The position numbers and the translations under genes were made by a program. Under the pieces are notes generated by a model. That model was not told the origin of the DNA, did no database searches, and worked only from the letters and a program-made list of their open reading frames with translations. From Bimastos eiseni (lineage: Eukaryota; Annelida; Clitellata; Crassiclitellata; Lumbricidae), in NCBI GenBank assembly GCA_959347315.1, contig OY365813.1, positions 14,199,567-14,263,566 on the forward strand: DNA of 64,000 nucleotides, in the 5' to 3' direction. Below, in pieces: positions 45,602 through 56,700 of this stretch. Position 1 is the stretch's first letter, and each line of letters opens with the position of its first letter.

Positions 45602-46652
45602 TCAATGGGTTGGGTTGAGTTGGGCTTCTTTTTGTGTGGGTGTGCCATTGGCAACTCTTGGATGTTGATATGGTTGTACAAAGGTCAGAAGACTCGGTTT
45701 TGATACCTGATAGCCTCCTGAAGTTGACTCAGCCTTTCACTCCCTAGGGCGATTGTGACCTGAGCATTGCTGGTTGCCATGATAGAGTCACATTTGACTC
45801 CTGTTTACCTCTTGTTCTTGTTGCTATGTCATGTGGTCTTACTGAATACTTGTCAGTTGCAGCTATAAGCAATTATAAGTAATAATAATAATAATTATTA
45901 TTATTATTTTCTGTGCATTGTTTTTTTGTTTTAATGGCATTTGTCATCAAATTGATTGGTGCAGGCGGCGCTTTTGTGAGGTACTAAAAGACGTTGTAGT
46001 ACGTGCCTAGGTGCATGCAAACAATGTGTGAAATTATAAGAAGTAATCTCGTACGATTTGCTTGTTGCAGACGAATGCATCTGTCAGGCGCCCGTCAGCT
46101 GGATGTTCCAGCACCTGGATGCGGACACGGATGGTCACCTGAGTCAGAAGGAGCTATTGAATCTAACGACCAGAGGAGCGTGCTCTTCACGGTTCATCAG
46201 CACCTGTGACCATGACAACGATGCCGCTCTTAGTGAAAAGGAGTGGTGCTGCTGTTTTGCCGATATCCGTAAGCTTAGTTCCTTGCCTATCCAGACTGCG
46301 TTTCTTTCTCTTTGGACTGACCTTGGATTTGACCGGATTTCGGATTTTGTTTAGAGCGCCGTTGGTTGATGCACTGTGCGTTATTATGACGGCGCTATGG
46401 AAGTCTTTTTAGTCATAGTCATAGTTTATTTATTTGTTCTAAACTTGCTCAACCTTCAGATGTTTCATGCTGATTGATATTCACTCACTGAGTAATGGAG
46501 AACACACTGATTTTTTTTAGTCTTGGGGGAATATCTTGCCTACCGGACGCTTATCGTTGATGGTGTTGTTATGTTTTTAGTACCGCCGTGCCTGGCAGCG
46601 ATGAAGAGTGTGCCGAGCATCCTTGTGAGGGGTCAGCCAATGGTGATTACTG
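35040..46652 (+). CDS. Testican (SPOCK)-like secreted EF-hand protein, 3' end not in window
   Basis: Seven exons: 35040-35261, 40174-40279, 42855-42906, 44022-44163, 45278-45427, 46071-46268 and 46581-46652. From exon 2 on, all splice phases agree (2, 0, 1, 1, 1, 1). In order they give a signal peptide (MRAVALFMSVVLIGRACSDA), a Cys module (GCANVTC, HEICV, KPICVRRK), a charged Cys-free linker, and an SPARC-type EC domain starting ECRQKELDGVGRHLL. Two EF loops follow, DADTDGHLSQKE and DHDNDAALSEKE, then EWCCCFADILPPC. The order and the WMF...EWCxCF...PPC pattern fit testican, an extracellular proteoglycan core. Oddities: no Kazal domain, and no thyroglobulin exon before the satellite array. The exon 1 to 2 join is unresolved. 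Confidence 0.88.
35859..36030 (+). mobile_element. hAT MITE family B
   Basis: 172 bp with ends TAGTGGCTGCTCTG and (reverse complement) CAGTGGCGGCTCTG. Flanking octamers CACAAAGG (35851-35858) and CACGAGGG (36031-36038) match at 6 of 8. A truncated relative is at 5500-5578. Confidence 0.75.
36445..36630. repeat. CT-rich tract
   Basis: Pyrimidine-rich TTCCTTCTCC-type low-complexity DNA. Open frames in it are artefacts. Confidence 0.75.
37010..37560. repeat. CT-rich tract (CTCCTC)n
   Basis: Over 500 bp of pyrimidine-rich DNA with pure CTCCTC/TTCCTC runs at 37060-37200. Potential H-DNA. The Ser/Leu/Phe/Pro frames of up to 174 codons are artefacts. Confidence 0.8.
39060..39262 (+). mobile_element. 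LINE reverse transcriptase C-terminal fragment
   Basis: The frame ending at 39259 reads VAGPRCWNSLPPTIRLVDSV, then SFKSKLKTQML. This is the classic C-terminus of CR1/L2/Rex-type RTs (VAGPRLWNSLPP, FKSKLKTHLF). Heavily 5'-truncated. Confidence 0.8.
40174..40279 (+). CDS. Testican-like exon 2 (N-terminal Cys module)
   Basis: Acceptor TTGTTAG and donor GCTAG|GTACC. Encodes FGGCANVTC, NRHEICVHQ and RTLKPICVRRKSFRA, a four-Cys follistatin-like module as found just before the Kazal domain in testicans. Confidence 0.85.
40910..41391. mobile_element. Foldback element with 8-bp target duplication and nested MITE
   Basis: The ends GGTTCTTGTTCATTTCGTCG and, in reverse complement, GGTGACCGTTCACTTCGACG pair over about 70 bp of arm. 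The arms are built from short CATTTCGTCGCA-like subrepeats. It is flanked by a perfect octamer CAGCTAAG (40902-40909 and 41392-41399). The middle is a (GACCCTCACCATACATAACCT)-type minisatellite into which MITE family A inserted (41047-41200). Confidence 0.85.
41047..41200 (+). mobile_element. hAT MITE family A, copy 5 (nested)
   Basis: 154 bp, CAGAGGCGTCCAG to GACGCCCCTG, flanked by ACCCTCAC on both sides (41039-41046 and 41201-41208). The host sequence is itself a repeat of that octamer, so here the duplication is less decisive. Confidence 0.88.
42272..42616 (+). repeat. 28-bp minisatellite, 12 copies
   Basis: The unit CCCCTATGTCATTGGAGCAA plus CTTAATCT, 28-29 bp, is repeated 12 times with few changes. 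Eleven of the 12 units contain ATTGG, an inverted CCAAT box; one has ATCGG. Confidence 0.95.
42855..42906 (+). CDS. Testican-like exon 3 (short linker exon)
   Basis: 52 bp encoding SRNATKGELHHRVERLK, with a potential N-glycosylation site NAT. The acceptor is the second of two AGs 8 bp apart (42846 and 42854). Only the second keeps the frame. Donor AAG|GTTAGG. Small size and lack of family motifs make it the least certain internal exon. Confidence 0.55.
42907..44021 (+). other. Testican-like intron 3
   Basis: 1.1 kb. No Kazal exon or other gene seen. The segment 43420-43560 resembles dispersed-repeat sequence (TTCCATTCCTTGGGAGCAG), with a weak relation to 28440-28530. Confidence 0.6.
44022..44163 (+). 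CDS. Testican-like exon 4 (charged linker)
   Basis: Acceptor TTTTTAG and donor AAAG|GTTGG. 47 codons plus one base: LHAQEFQEQHDQRFKL to SDNSLENNTSDKSNK. Cys-free, with an NNTS glycosylation sequon. It sits where vertebrate testicans have the Kazal domain. Confidence 0.75.
44164..45277 (+). other. Testican-like intron 4
   Basis: 1.1 kb with the TTAA mini-element at 44340-44399; otherwise nothing recognised. Confidence 0.7.
44340..44399. mobile_element. TTAA-flanked palindromic mini-element, copy 2
   Basis: 60 bp bounded by TTAA on both sides. End CCATTTAATGGCGAACG pairs with GTCGTTAAAGGG. Same type as 30955-31025. Confidence 0.55.
45278..45427 (+). CDS. Testican-like exon 5 (start of EC domain, basic linker)
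   Basis: Acceptor ATCTTAG and donor GATG|GTAGGC. ECRQKELDGVGRHLLDQFKM is the first helix of the EC domain. It is followed by an acidic turn and the very basic NKRRKEKRNSTKKE, a possible heparin-binding cluster. Confidence 0.85.
45428..46070 (+). other. Testican-like intron 5
   Basis: 0.64 kb with (TA)n at 45565-45601 and a short (AAT/ATT)n at 45883-45908. Confidence 0.85.
46071..46268 (+). CDS. Testican-like exon 6 (EF-hand pair of the EC domain)
   Basis: Acceptor TTGCAG and donor C|GTAAGC. DECICQAPVSWMFQHL, EF loop 1 DADTDGHLSQKE, then GACSSRFISTC, EF loop 2 DHDNDAALSEKE and EWCCCFADI. Both loops have acidic residues at 1, 3, 5 and 12 and Leu at 8. The Cys pair flanks loop 2 as in SPARC-family EC domains. 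Confidence 0.95.
46581..46652 (+). CDS. Testican-like exon 7 (PPC segment leading to the thyroglobulin domain)
   Basis: Acceptor TTTTTAG and donor ACTG|GTGAGT. Encodes (L)PPCLAAMKSVPSILVRGQPM plus VIT. In testicans this PPC segment precedes the thyroglobulin type-1 domain, so at least one more exon must follow; none is visible up to 64000. Confidence 0.85.
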
Positions 46653-47704
46653 GTGAGTTACATCAGTTTCACATCTAGTAACAGTTTTTCGTGGTTAACA
46701 TTAAATCTGTATTGAATTTAATTAAGTTAAAACTATTTCGTGGTTTAAATATCACTTGCGAAATGGATGTCGGTATGACTAATTAAGCCGTTTATTGCTA
46801 CATCAATATGTAATGTAATCGAGCATTTATGATATGATATGAAAATTTTTTATGGCACCTCTTTAAGAAATCTACTTAGAGGCGCTCTCTGCGCTATGTA
46901 ACATGATGTTATTGTCATTTCAACAACTGTTAGAACAAATTACTAGCAAAACACAGCACAGTAAGATGAAAGAGTCACCATATAGCCATATAAGGCACCC
47001 TTCAAGATATCTACTCAAAGGCGCTCTCTGTGCTGGCCTAAATGATGTCAAAATGATGTCATATGATCAAATAAAATACTTGATCAGTTAGAAAAAGTTG
47101 AAAAGAATCACGAGTAGTGGACCCTTTCTCAAGTGTGGAACCAACTAACGGACCCATCGACAGCTGACAGATGGCATGTATGTTTAGAGTAACTTGGCCA
47201 AGTTGCATAGACAATAATTCTAATCACGGACAGTAGAATTTGGCATCAGCAGGGCATTTCATTGTTCTGCCAAAGGTAAGACCTTCATGTTTAAAAATAA
47301 AGTTTAAATCTAGTTACTCTGTAACTCTTGCCACTAGCACTGACATTGACAATGTAATCATACTAGAAGTAGCATGCCATTGAAATCGTCTTAATTACGA
47401 TTACAAGTACAATTTTAAGTAATACTGAATTTTATAATCATTGATCGTTGAAAGCATTCTACAGACGCTATAGCTAGTAATGTGTTGATGTGTGAACCCT
47501 TCAGTGCTGTGCGATTTCTAGTCTGATTTCATCTCGAAATGTGTATTCCATCCAGTTCTTACTCAAATACATAATAAACTGACATTCCAATCCTTCATTA
47601 GCTTTATAATTAAAAGTAATTAGGAGGCATAATATGATTTAACAAATACAATACTTAAACTTGTCTTGTCATGTCTTAATGAGTCATGTCTTCATGATTC
47701 ATGT
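46653..47704 (+). other. Testican-like intron 7, left part, with repeat C copy
   Basis: Contains a tandem double copy of repeat C (46812-47175) related to 27565-27790. Unique AT-rich DNA follows, and a short CATGTCTTAATGAGT duplication just before the satellite. Confidence 0.6.
46812..47175 (+). repeat. Interspersed repeat C, second locus
   Basis: ATGTAATCGAGCATTTA, then two successive copies of the GGCACC...AGGCGCTCTCTG module, then GGAACCAACTAACGGA. Collinear with 27565-27790. Confidence 0.7.
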
Positions 47705-50700
47705 CTTAATCAAGAAATTTGACATTCTCCAAACCAAATAATATTTATTCACAGTATGTGTGGACCAGTTACCAACTAAATGCTGCTTAGATATCTGGAT
47801 TTGTCCAAATGACCAAGCAGAAATCAAGGTTTCAATATCTGTGAATATTACGCTGAACCCGGGTTCACCGTCACTTTATCGAGAAATTTGACATTCTCGA
47901 AACCAAATGATATTTATCCACAGTCTGTGTGGACTAGTTAGCAACGAAATGCTGCATAGATATCTGGATTTGTCCAAATAACCAAGCAGAAATCAAGGTT
48001 TCAATATCTGTGAATGTTACGCTGAACCCGGGTTCACCGTCACTTTATCGAGAAATTTGACATTCTCGAAACCAAATGATATTTATCCACAGTCTGTGTG
48101 GACCAGTTAGCAACAAAATGGTGCATAGATATCTGGATTTGTCCAAATGACCAAGCAGAAATCAAGGTTTCAATATCTGTGAATGTTACGCTGAACCCGG
48201 GTTCACCGTCACTTTATCGAGAAATTTGACGTTCTCGAAACCAAATGATATTTATCCACAGTCTGTGTGGACCAGTTAGCAACAAAATGGTGCATAGATA
48301 TCTGGATTTGTCCAAATAACCAAGCAGAAATCAAGGTTTCAATATCTGTGAATAATACGCTGAACCCGGGTTCAACGTCACTTTATCGAGAAATTTGACG
48401 TTCTCTAAACCAAATGATATTTATCCACAGTCTGTGTGGACCAGTTAGCAACAAAATGGTGCATAGATATCTGGATTTGTCCAAATAATGCAGAAATCAA
48501 GGTTTCAATATCTGTGAATAATACGCTGAACCCGGGTTCACCGTCACTTTATCGAGAAATTTGACATTCTCGTAACCAAATAATATTTATCCACAGTCTG
48601 TGTGGATCAGTTAGCAACAAAATGGCGCATAGATATCTGGATTTGTCCAAATAACCAAGCGGAAATCAAGGTTTCAATATCTGTGAATGTTACGCTGAAC
48701 CCTAGTTCACCGTCACTTTATCGAGAAATTTAACGTTCTCGAAACCAAATGATATTTATCCACAGTCTGTGTGGATCAGTTAGCAACAAAATGCTGCATA
48801 GATATCTGGATTTGTCCAAATAACCAAGCAGAAATCATGGTTTCAATATCTGTGAATAATACGCTGAACCCGGGTTCACCGTCACTTTATCGAGAAATTT
48901 GACATTCTCGAATCCAAATGATATTTATCCACAGTCTGTGTGGACCAGTTAGCAACAAAATGGTGCATAGATATCTGGATTTGTCCAAATAACCAAGCAG
49001 AAATCAAGGTTTCAATATCTGTGAATATTACGCTGAACCCGGGTTCACCGTCACTTTATCGAGAAATTTGACATTCTCGTAACCAAATGATATTTATCCA
49101 CAGTCTGTGTGGACCAGTTAGCAACAAAATTCTGCTTAGATATCTGGATTTGTCCAAATAACCAATTAGAAATCAAGGTTTCAATATCTGTGAATGTTAC
49201 GCTGAACCCGGGTTCACCGTCACTTTATCGAGATATTTGACGTTCTCGAAACCAAATGATATTTATCCACAGTCTGTGTGGACCAGTTAGCAACAAAATG
49301 GTGCATAGATATCTGGATTTGTCCAAATGACCAAGCAGAAATCGTGGTTTCAATATCTGTGAATGTTACGCGGAACCCGGGTTCACCGTCACTTTATCGA
49401 GATATTTGACGTTCTCGAAACCAAATGATATTTATCCACAGTCTGTGTGGACCAGTTAGCAACAAAATGGTGCATAGATATCTGGATTTGTCCAAATAAC
49501 CAAGCAGAAATCAAGGTTTCAATATCTGTGAACAATACGCTGAACCCGGGTTCAACGTCACTTTATCGAGAAATTTGACATTCTCGAATCCAAATGATAT
49601 TTATCCACAGTCTGTGTGGACCAGTTAGCAACAAAATGGTGCATAGATATCTGGATTTGTCCAAATAACCAAGCAGAAATCAAGGTTTCAATATCTGTGA
49701 ATAATACGCTGAACCCGGGTTCACCGTCACTTTATCGAGATATTTGACGTTCTCGAAACCAAATGATATTTATCCACAGTCTGTGTGGACCAGTTAGCAA
49801 CAAAATGGTGCATAGATATCTGGATTTGTCCAAATAACCAAGCAGAAATCAAGGTTTCAATATCTGTGAACAATACGCTGAACCCGGGTTCAACGTCACT
49901 TTATCGAGAAATTTGACATTCTCGAATCCAAATGATATTTATCCACAGTCTGTGTGGACCAGTTAGCAACAAAATGGTGCATAGATATCTGGATTTGTCC
50001 AAATAACCAAGCAGAAATCAAGGTTTCAATATCTGTGAATAATACGCTGAACCCGGGTTCACCGTCACTTTATCGAGAAATTTGACATTCTCGAATCCAA
50101 ATGATATTTATCCACAGTCTGTGTGGACCAGTTAGCAACAAAATGCTGCTTAGATATCTGGATTTGTCCAAATAACCAAGCAGAAATCAAGGTTTCAATA
50201 TCTGTGAATCTTACGCTGAACCCGGGTTCACCGTCACTTTATCGAGAAATTTGACATTCTCGTAACCAAATCATATTTATCCACAGTCTGTGTGGACCAG
50301 TTAGCAACAAAATGCTGCTTAGATATCTGGATTTGTCCAAATAACCAATCAGAAATCAAGGTTTCAATATCTGTGAATGTTACGCTGAACCCGGGTTCAC
50401 CGTCACTTTATCGAGAATTTTGACATTCTCGAAACCAAATGATATTTATCCACAGTCTGTGTGGTCCAGTTAGCAGCAAAATGGTGCATAGATATCTGGA
50501 TTTGTCCAAATAACCAAGCAGAAATCAAGGTTTCAATATCTGTGAATGTTACGCTGAACCCGGGTTCACCGTCACTTTATCGAGAAATTTGACATTCTCG
50601 TAACCAAATAATATTTATCCACAGTCTGTGTGGACCAGTTCGCAACAAAATGGTGCATAGATATCTGGATTTGTCCAAATAATGCAGAAATCAAGGTTTC

Positions 50701-53700
50701 AATATCTGTGAATAATACGCTGAACCCGGGTTCACCGTCACTTTATCGAGAAATTTGACATTCTCGTAACCAAATAATATTTATCCACAGTCTGTGTGGA
50801 TCAGTTAGCAACAAAATGGCGCATAGATATCTGGATTTGTCCAAATAACCAAGCGGAAATCAAGGTTTCAATATCTGTGAATGTTACGCTGAACCCTAGT
50901 TCACCGTCACTTTATCGAGAAATTTAACGTTCTCGAAACCAAATGATATTTATCCACAGTCTGTGTGGACCAGTTAGCAACAAAATGCTGCATAGATATC
51001 TGGATTTGTCCAAATAACCAAGCAGAAATCATGGTTTCAATATCTGTGAATAATACGCTGAACCCGGGTTCACCGTCACTTTATCGAGATATTTGACATT
51101 CTCGAATCCAAATGATATTTATCCACAGTCTGTGTGGACCAGTTAGCAACAAAATGGTGCATAGATATCTGGATTTGTCCAAATAACCAAGCAGAAATCA
51201 AGGTTTCAATATCTGTGAATCTTACGCTGAACCCGGGTTCACCGTCACTTTATCGAGAAATTTGACATTCTCGTAACCAAATCATATTTATCCACAGTCT
51301 GTGTGGACCAGTTAGCAACAAAATGCTGCTTAGATATCTGGATTTGTCCAAATAACCAATCAGAAATCAAGGTTTCAATATCTGTGAATGTTACGCTGAA
51401 CCCGGGTTCACCGTCACTTTATCGAGAATTTTGACATTCTCGAAACCAAATGATATTTATCCACAGTCTGTGTGGTCCAGTTAGCAGCAAAATGGTGCAT
51501 AGATATCTGGATTTGTCCAAATAACCAAGCAGAAATCAAGGTTTCAATATCTGTGAATGTTACGCTGAACCCGGGTTCACCGTCACTTTATCGAGAAATT
51601 TGACATTCTCGTAACCAAATAATATTTATCCACAGTCTGTGTGGACCAGTTCGCAACAAAATGGTGCATAGATATCTGGATTTGTCCAAATAATGCAGAA
51701 ATCAAGGTTTCAATATCTGTGAATAATACGCTGAACCCGGGTTCACCGTCACTTTATCGAGAAATTTGACATTCTCGTAACCAAATAATATTTATCCACA
51801 GTCTGTGTGGATCAGTTAGCAACAAAATGGCGCATAGATATCTGGATTTGTCCAAATAACCAAGCGGAAATCAAGGTTTCAATATCTGTGAATGTTACGC
51901 TGAACCCTAGTTCACCGTCACTTTATCGAGAAATTTAACGTTCTCGAAACCAAATGATATTTATCCACAGTCTCTGTGGACCAGTTAGCAACAAAATGCT
52001 GCATAGATATCTGGATTTGTCCAAATAACCAAGCAGAAATCATGGTTTCAATATCTGTGAATAATACGCTGAACCCGGGTTCACCGTCACTTTATCGAGA
52101 TATTTGACATTCTCGAATCCAAATGATATTTATCCACAGTCTGTGTGGTCCAGTTAGCAACAAAATGGTGCATAGATATCTGGATTTGTCCAAATAACCA
52201 AGCAGAAATCAAGGTTTCAATATCTGTGAATATTACGCTGAACCCGGGTTCAACGTCACTTTATCGAGAAATTTGACATTCTCGAATCCAAATGATATTT
52301 ATCCACAGTCTGTGTGGACCAGTTAGCAACAAAATGGTGCATAGATATCTGGATTTGTCCAAATAACCAAGCAGAAATCAAGGTTTCAATATCTGTGAAT
52401 AATACGCTGAACCCGGGTTCACCGTCACTTTATCGAGAAATTTGACATTCTCGAATCCAAATGATATTTATCCACAGTCTGTGTGGACCAGTTAGCAACA
52501 AAATGGTGCATAGATATCTGGATTTGTCCAAATAACCAAGCAGAAATCGTGGTTTCAATATCGGTGAATGTTACGCTGAACCCGGGTTCACCGTCACTTT
52601 ATCGAGATATTTGACGTTCTCGAAACCAAATGATATTTATCCACAGTCTGTGTGGACCAGTTAGCAACAAAATGGTGCATAGATATCTGGATTTGTCCAA
52701 ATAACCAAGCAGAAATCAAGGTTTCAATATCTGTGAATAATACGCTGAACCCGGGTTCAACGTCACTTTATCGAGAAATTTGACATTCTCGAATCCAAAT
52801 GATATTTATCCACAGTCTGTGTGGACCAGTTAGCAACAAAATGGTGCATAGATATCTGGATTTGTCCAAATAACCAAGCAGAAATCAAGGTTTCAATATC
52901 TGTGAATAATACGCTGAACCCGGGTTCACCGTCACTTTATCGAGAAATTTGACATTCTCGTAACCAAATAATATTTATCCACAGTCTGTGTGGACCAGTT
53001 CGCAACAAAATGGTGCATAGATATCTGGATTTGTCCAAATAATGCAGAAATCAAGGTTTCAATATCTGTGAATAATACGCTGAACCCGGGTTCACCGTCA
53101 CTTTATCGAGAAATTTGACATTCTCGTAACCAAATAATATTTATCCACAGTCTGTGTGGATCAGTTAGCAACAAAATGGCGCATAGATATCTGGATTTGT
53201 CCAAATAACCAAGCGGAAATCAAGGTTTCAATATCTGTGAATGTTACGCTGAACCCTAGTTCACCGTCACTTTATCGAGAAATTTAACGTTCTCGAAACC
53301 AAATGATATTTATCCACAGTCTGTGTGGACCAGTTAGCAACAAAATGCTGCATAGATATCTGGATTTGTCCAAATAACCAAGCAGAAATCATGGTTTCAA
53401 TATCTGTGAATAATACGCTGAACCCGGGTTCACCGTCACTTTATCGAGATATTTGACATTCTCGAATCCAAATGATATTTATCCACAGTCTGTGTGGACC
53501 AGTTAGCAACAAAATGGTGCATAGATATCTGGATTTGTCCAAATAACCAAGCAGAAATCAAGGTTTCAATATCTGTGAATATTACGCTGAACCCGGGTTC
53601 ACCGTCACTTTATCGAGAAATTTGACATTCTCGTAACCAAATGATATTTATCCACAGTCTGTGTGGACCAGTTAGCAACAAAATTCTGCTTAGATATCTG

Positions 53701-56700
53701 GATTTGTCCAAATAACCAATTAGAAATCAAGGTTTCAATATCTGTGAATGTTACGCTGAACCCGGGTTCACCGTCACTTTATCGAGATATTTGACGTTCT
53801 CGAAACCAAATGATATTTATCCACAGTCTGTGTGGACCAGTTAGCAACAAAATGGTGCATAGATATCTGGATTTGTCCAAATGACCAAGCAGAAATCATG
53901 GTTTCAATATCTGTGAATGTTACGCTGAACTCGGGTTCACCGTCACTTTATCGAGATATTTGACGTTCTCGAAACCAAATGATATTTATCCACAGTCTGT
54001 GTGGACCAGTTAGCAACAAAATGGTGCATAGATATCTGGATTTGTCCAAATAACCAAGCAGAAATCAAGGTTTCAATATCTGTGAATAATACGCTGAACC
54101 CGGGTTCAACGTCACTTTATCGAGAAATTTGACATTCTCGAATCCAAATGATATTTATCCACAGTCTGTGTGGACCAGTTAGCAACAAAATGGTGCATAG
54201 ATATCTGGATTTGTCCAAATAACCAAGCAGAAATCAAGGTTTCAATATCTGTGATTAATACGCTGAACCCGGGTTCACCGTCACTTTATCGAGAAATTTG
54301 ACATTCTCGAATCCAAATGATATTTATCCACAGTCTGTGTGGACCAGTTAGCAACAAAATGGTGCATAGATATCTGGATTTGTCCAAATAACCAAGCAGA
54401 AATCAAGGTTTCAATATCTGTGAATCTTACGCTGAACCCGGGTTCACCGTCACTTTATCGAGAAATTTGACATTCTCGTAACCAAATCATATTTATCCAC
54501 AGTCTGTGTGGACCAGTTAGCAACAAAATGCTGCTTAGATATCTGGATTTGTCCAAATAACCAATCAGAAATCAAGGTTTCAATATCTGTGAATGTTACG
54601 CTGAACCCGGGTTCACCGTCACTTTATCGAGAATTTTGACATTCTCGAAACCAAATGATATTTATCCACAGTCTGTGTGGTCCAGTTAGCAGCAAAATGG
54701 TGCATAGATATCTGGATTTGTCCAAATAACCAAGCAGAAATCAAGGTTTCAATATCTGTGAATGTTACGCTGAACCCGGGTTCACCGTCACTTTATCGAG
54801 AAATTTGACATTCTCGTAACCAAATAATATTTATCCACAGTCTGTGTGGACCAGTTCGCAACAAAATGGTGCATAGATATCTGGATTTGTCCAAATAACC
54901 AAGCAGAAATCATGGTTTCAATATCTGTGAATATTACGCTGAACCCGGGTTCACCGTCACTTTATCGAGAAATTTGACATTCTCGTAACCAAATAATATT
55001 TATCCACAGTCTGTGTGGACCAGTTAGCAACAAAATGGTGCATAGATATCTGGATTTTTCCAAATAACCAAGCAGAAATCAAGGTTTCAATATCTGTGAA
55101 TGTTACGCTGAACCCGGGTTCACCGTCACTTTATCGAGAAATTTGACATTCTCGAAACCAAATGATATTTATCCACAGTCTGTGTGGACCAGTTAGCAAC
55201 AAAATGGTGCATAGATATCTGGATTTGTCCAAATAACCAAGCAGAAATCAAGGTTTCAATATCTGTGAATGTTACGCTGAACCCGGGTTCACCGTCACTT
55301 TATCGAGATATTTGACGTTCTCGAAACCAAATGATATTTATCCACAGTCTGTGTGGACCAGTTAGCAACAAAATGGTGCATAGATATCTGGATTTGTCCA
55401 AATAACCAAGCAGAAATCAAGGTTTCAATATCTGTGAATAATACGCTGAACCCGGGTTCACCGTCACTTTATCGAGAAATTTGACATTCTCGAATCCAAA
55501 TGATATTTATCCACAGTCTGTGTGGACCAGTTAGCAACAAAATGGTGCATAGATATCTGGATTTGTCCAAATAACCAAGCAGAAATCAAGGTTTCAATAT
55601 CTGTGAATAATACGCTGAACCCGGGTTCACCGTCACTTTATCGAGAAATTTGACATTCTCGAAACCAAATGATATTTATCCACAGTCTGTGTGGTCCAGT
55701 TAGCAGCAAAATGGTGCATAGATATCTGGATTTGTCCAAATAACCAAGCAGAAATCAAGGTTTCAATATCTGTGAATGTTACGCTGAACCCGGGTTCACC
55801 GTCACTTTATCGAGAAATTTGACATTCTCGTAACCAAATAATATTTATCCACAGTCTGTGTGGACCAGTTCGCAACAAAATGGTGCATAGATATCTGGAT
55901 TTGTCCAAATAACCAAGCAGAAATCATGGTTTCAATATCTGTGAATATTACGCTGAACCCGGGTTCACCGTCACTTTATCGAGATATTTGACGTTCTCAA
56001 AACCAAATGATATTTATCCACAGTCTGTGTGGACCAGTTAGCAACAAAATGCTGCTTAGATATCTGGATTTGTCCAAATAACCAAGCAGAAATCAAGGTT
56101 TCAATATCTGTGAATGTTACGCTGAACCCGGGTTCACCGTCACTTTATCGAGAAATTTGACATTCTCGTAACCAAATAATATTTATCCACAGTCTGTGTG
56201 GACCAGTTCGCAACAAAATGGTGCATAGATATCTGGATTTGTCCAAATAACCAAGCAGAAATCATGGTTTCAATATCTGTGAATATTACGCTGAACCCGG
56301 GTTCACCGTCACTTTATCGAGAAATTTGACATTCTCGTAACCAAATAATATTTATCCACAGTCTGTGTGGACCAGTTAGCAACAAAATGGTGCATAGATA
56401 TCTGGATTTTTCCAAATAACCAAGCAGAAATCAAGGTTTCAATATCTGTGAATGTTACGCTGAACCCGGGTTCACCGTCACTTTATCGAGAAATTTGACA
56501 TTCTCGAAACCAAATGATATTTATCCACAGTCTGTGTGGACCAGTTAGCAACAAAATGGTGCATAGATATCTGGATTTGTCCAAATAACCAAGCAGAAAT
56601 CAAGGTTTCAATATCTGTGAATGTTACGCTGAACCCGGGTTCACCGTCACTTTATCGAGAAATTTGACATTCTCGTAACCAAATGATATTTATCCACAGT

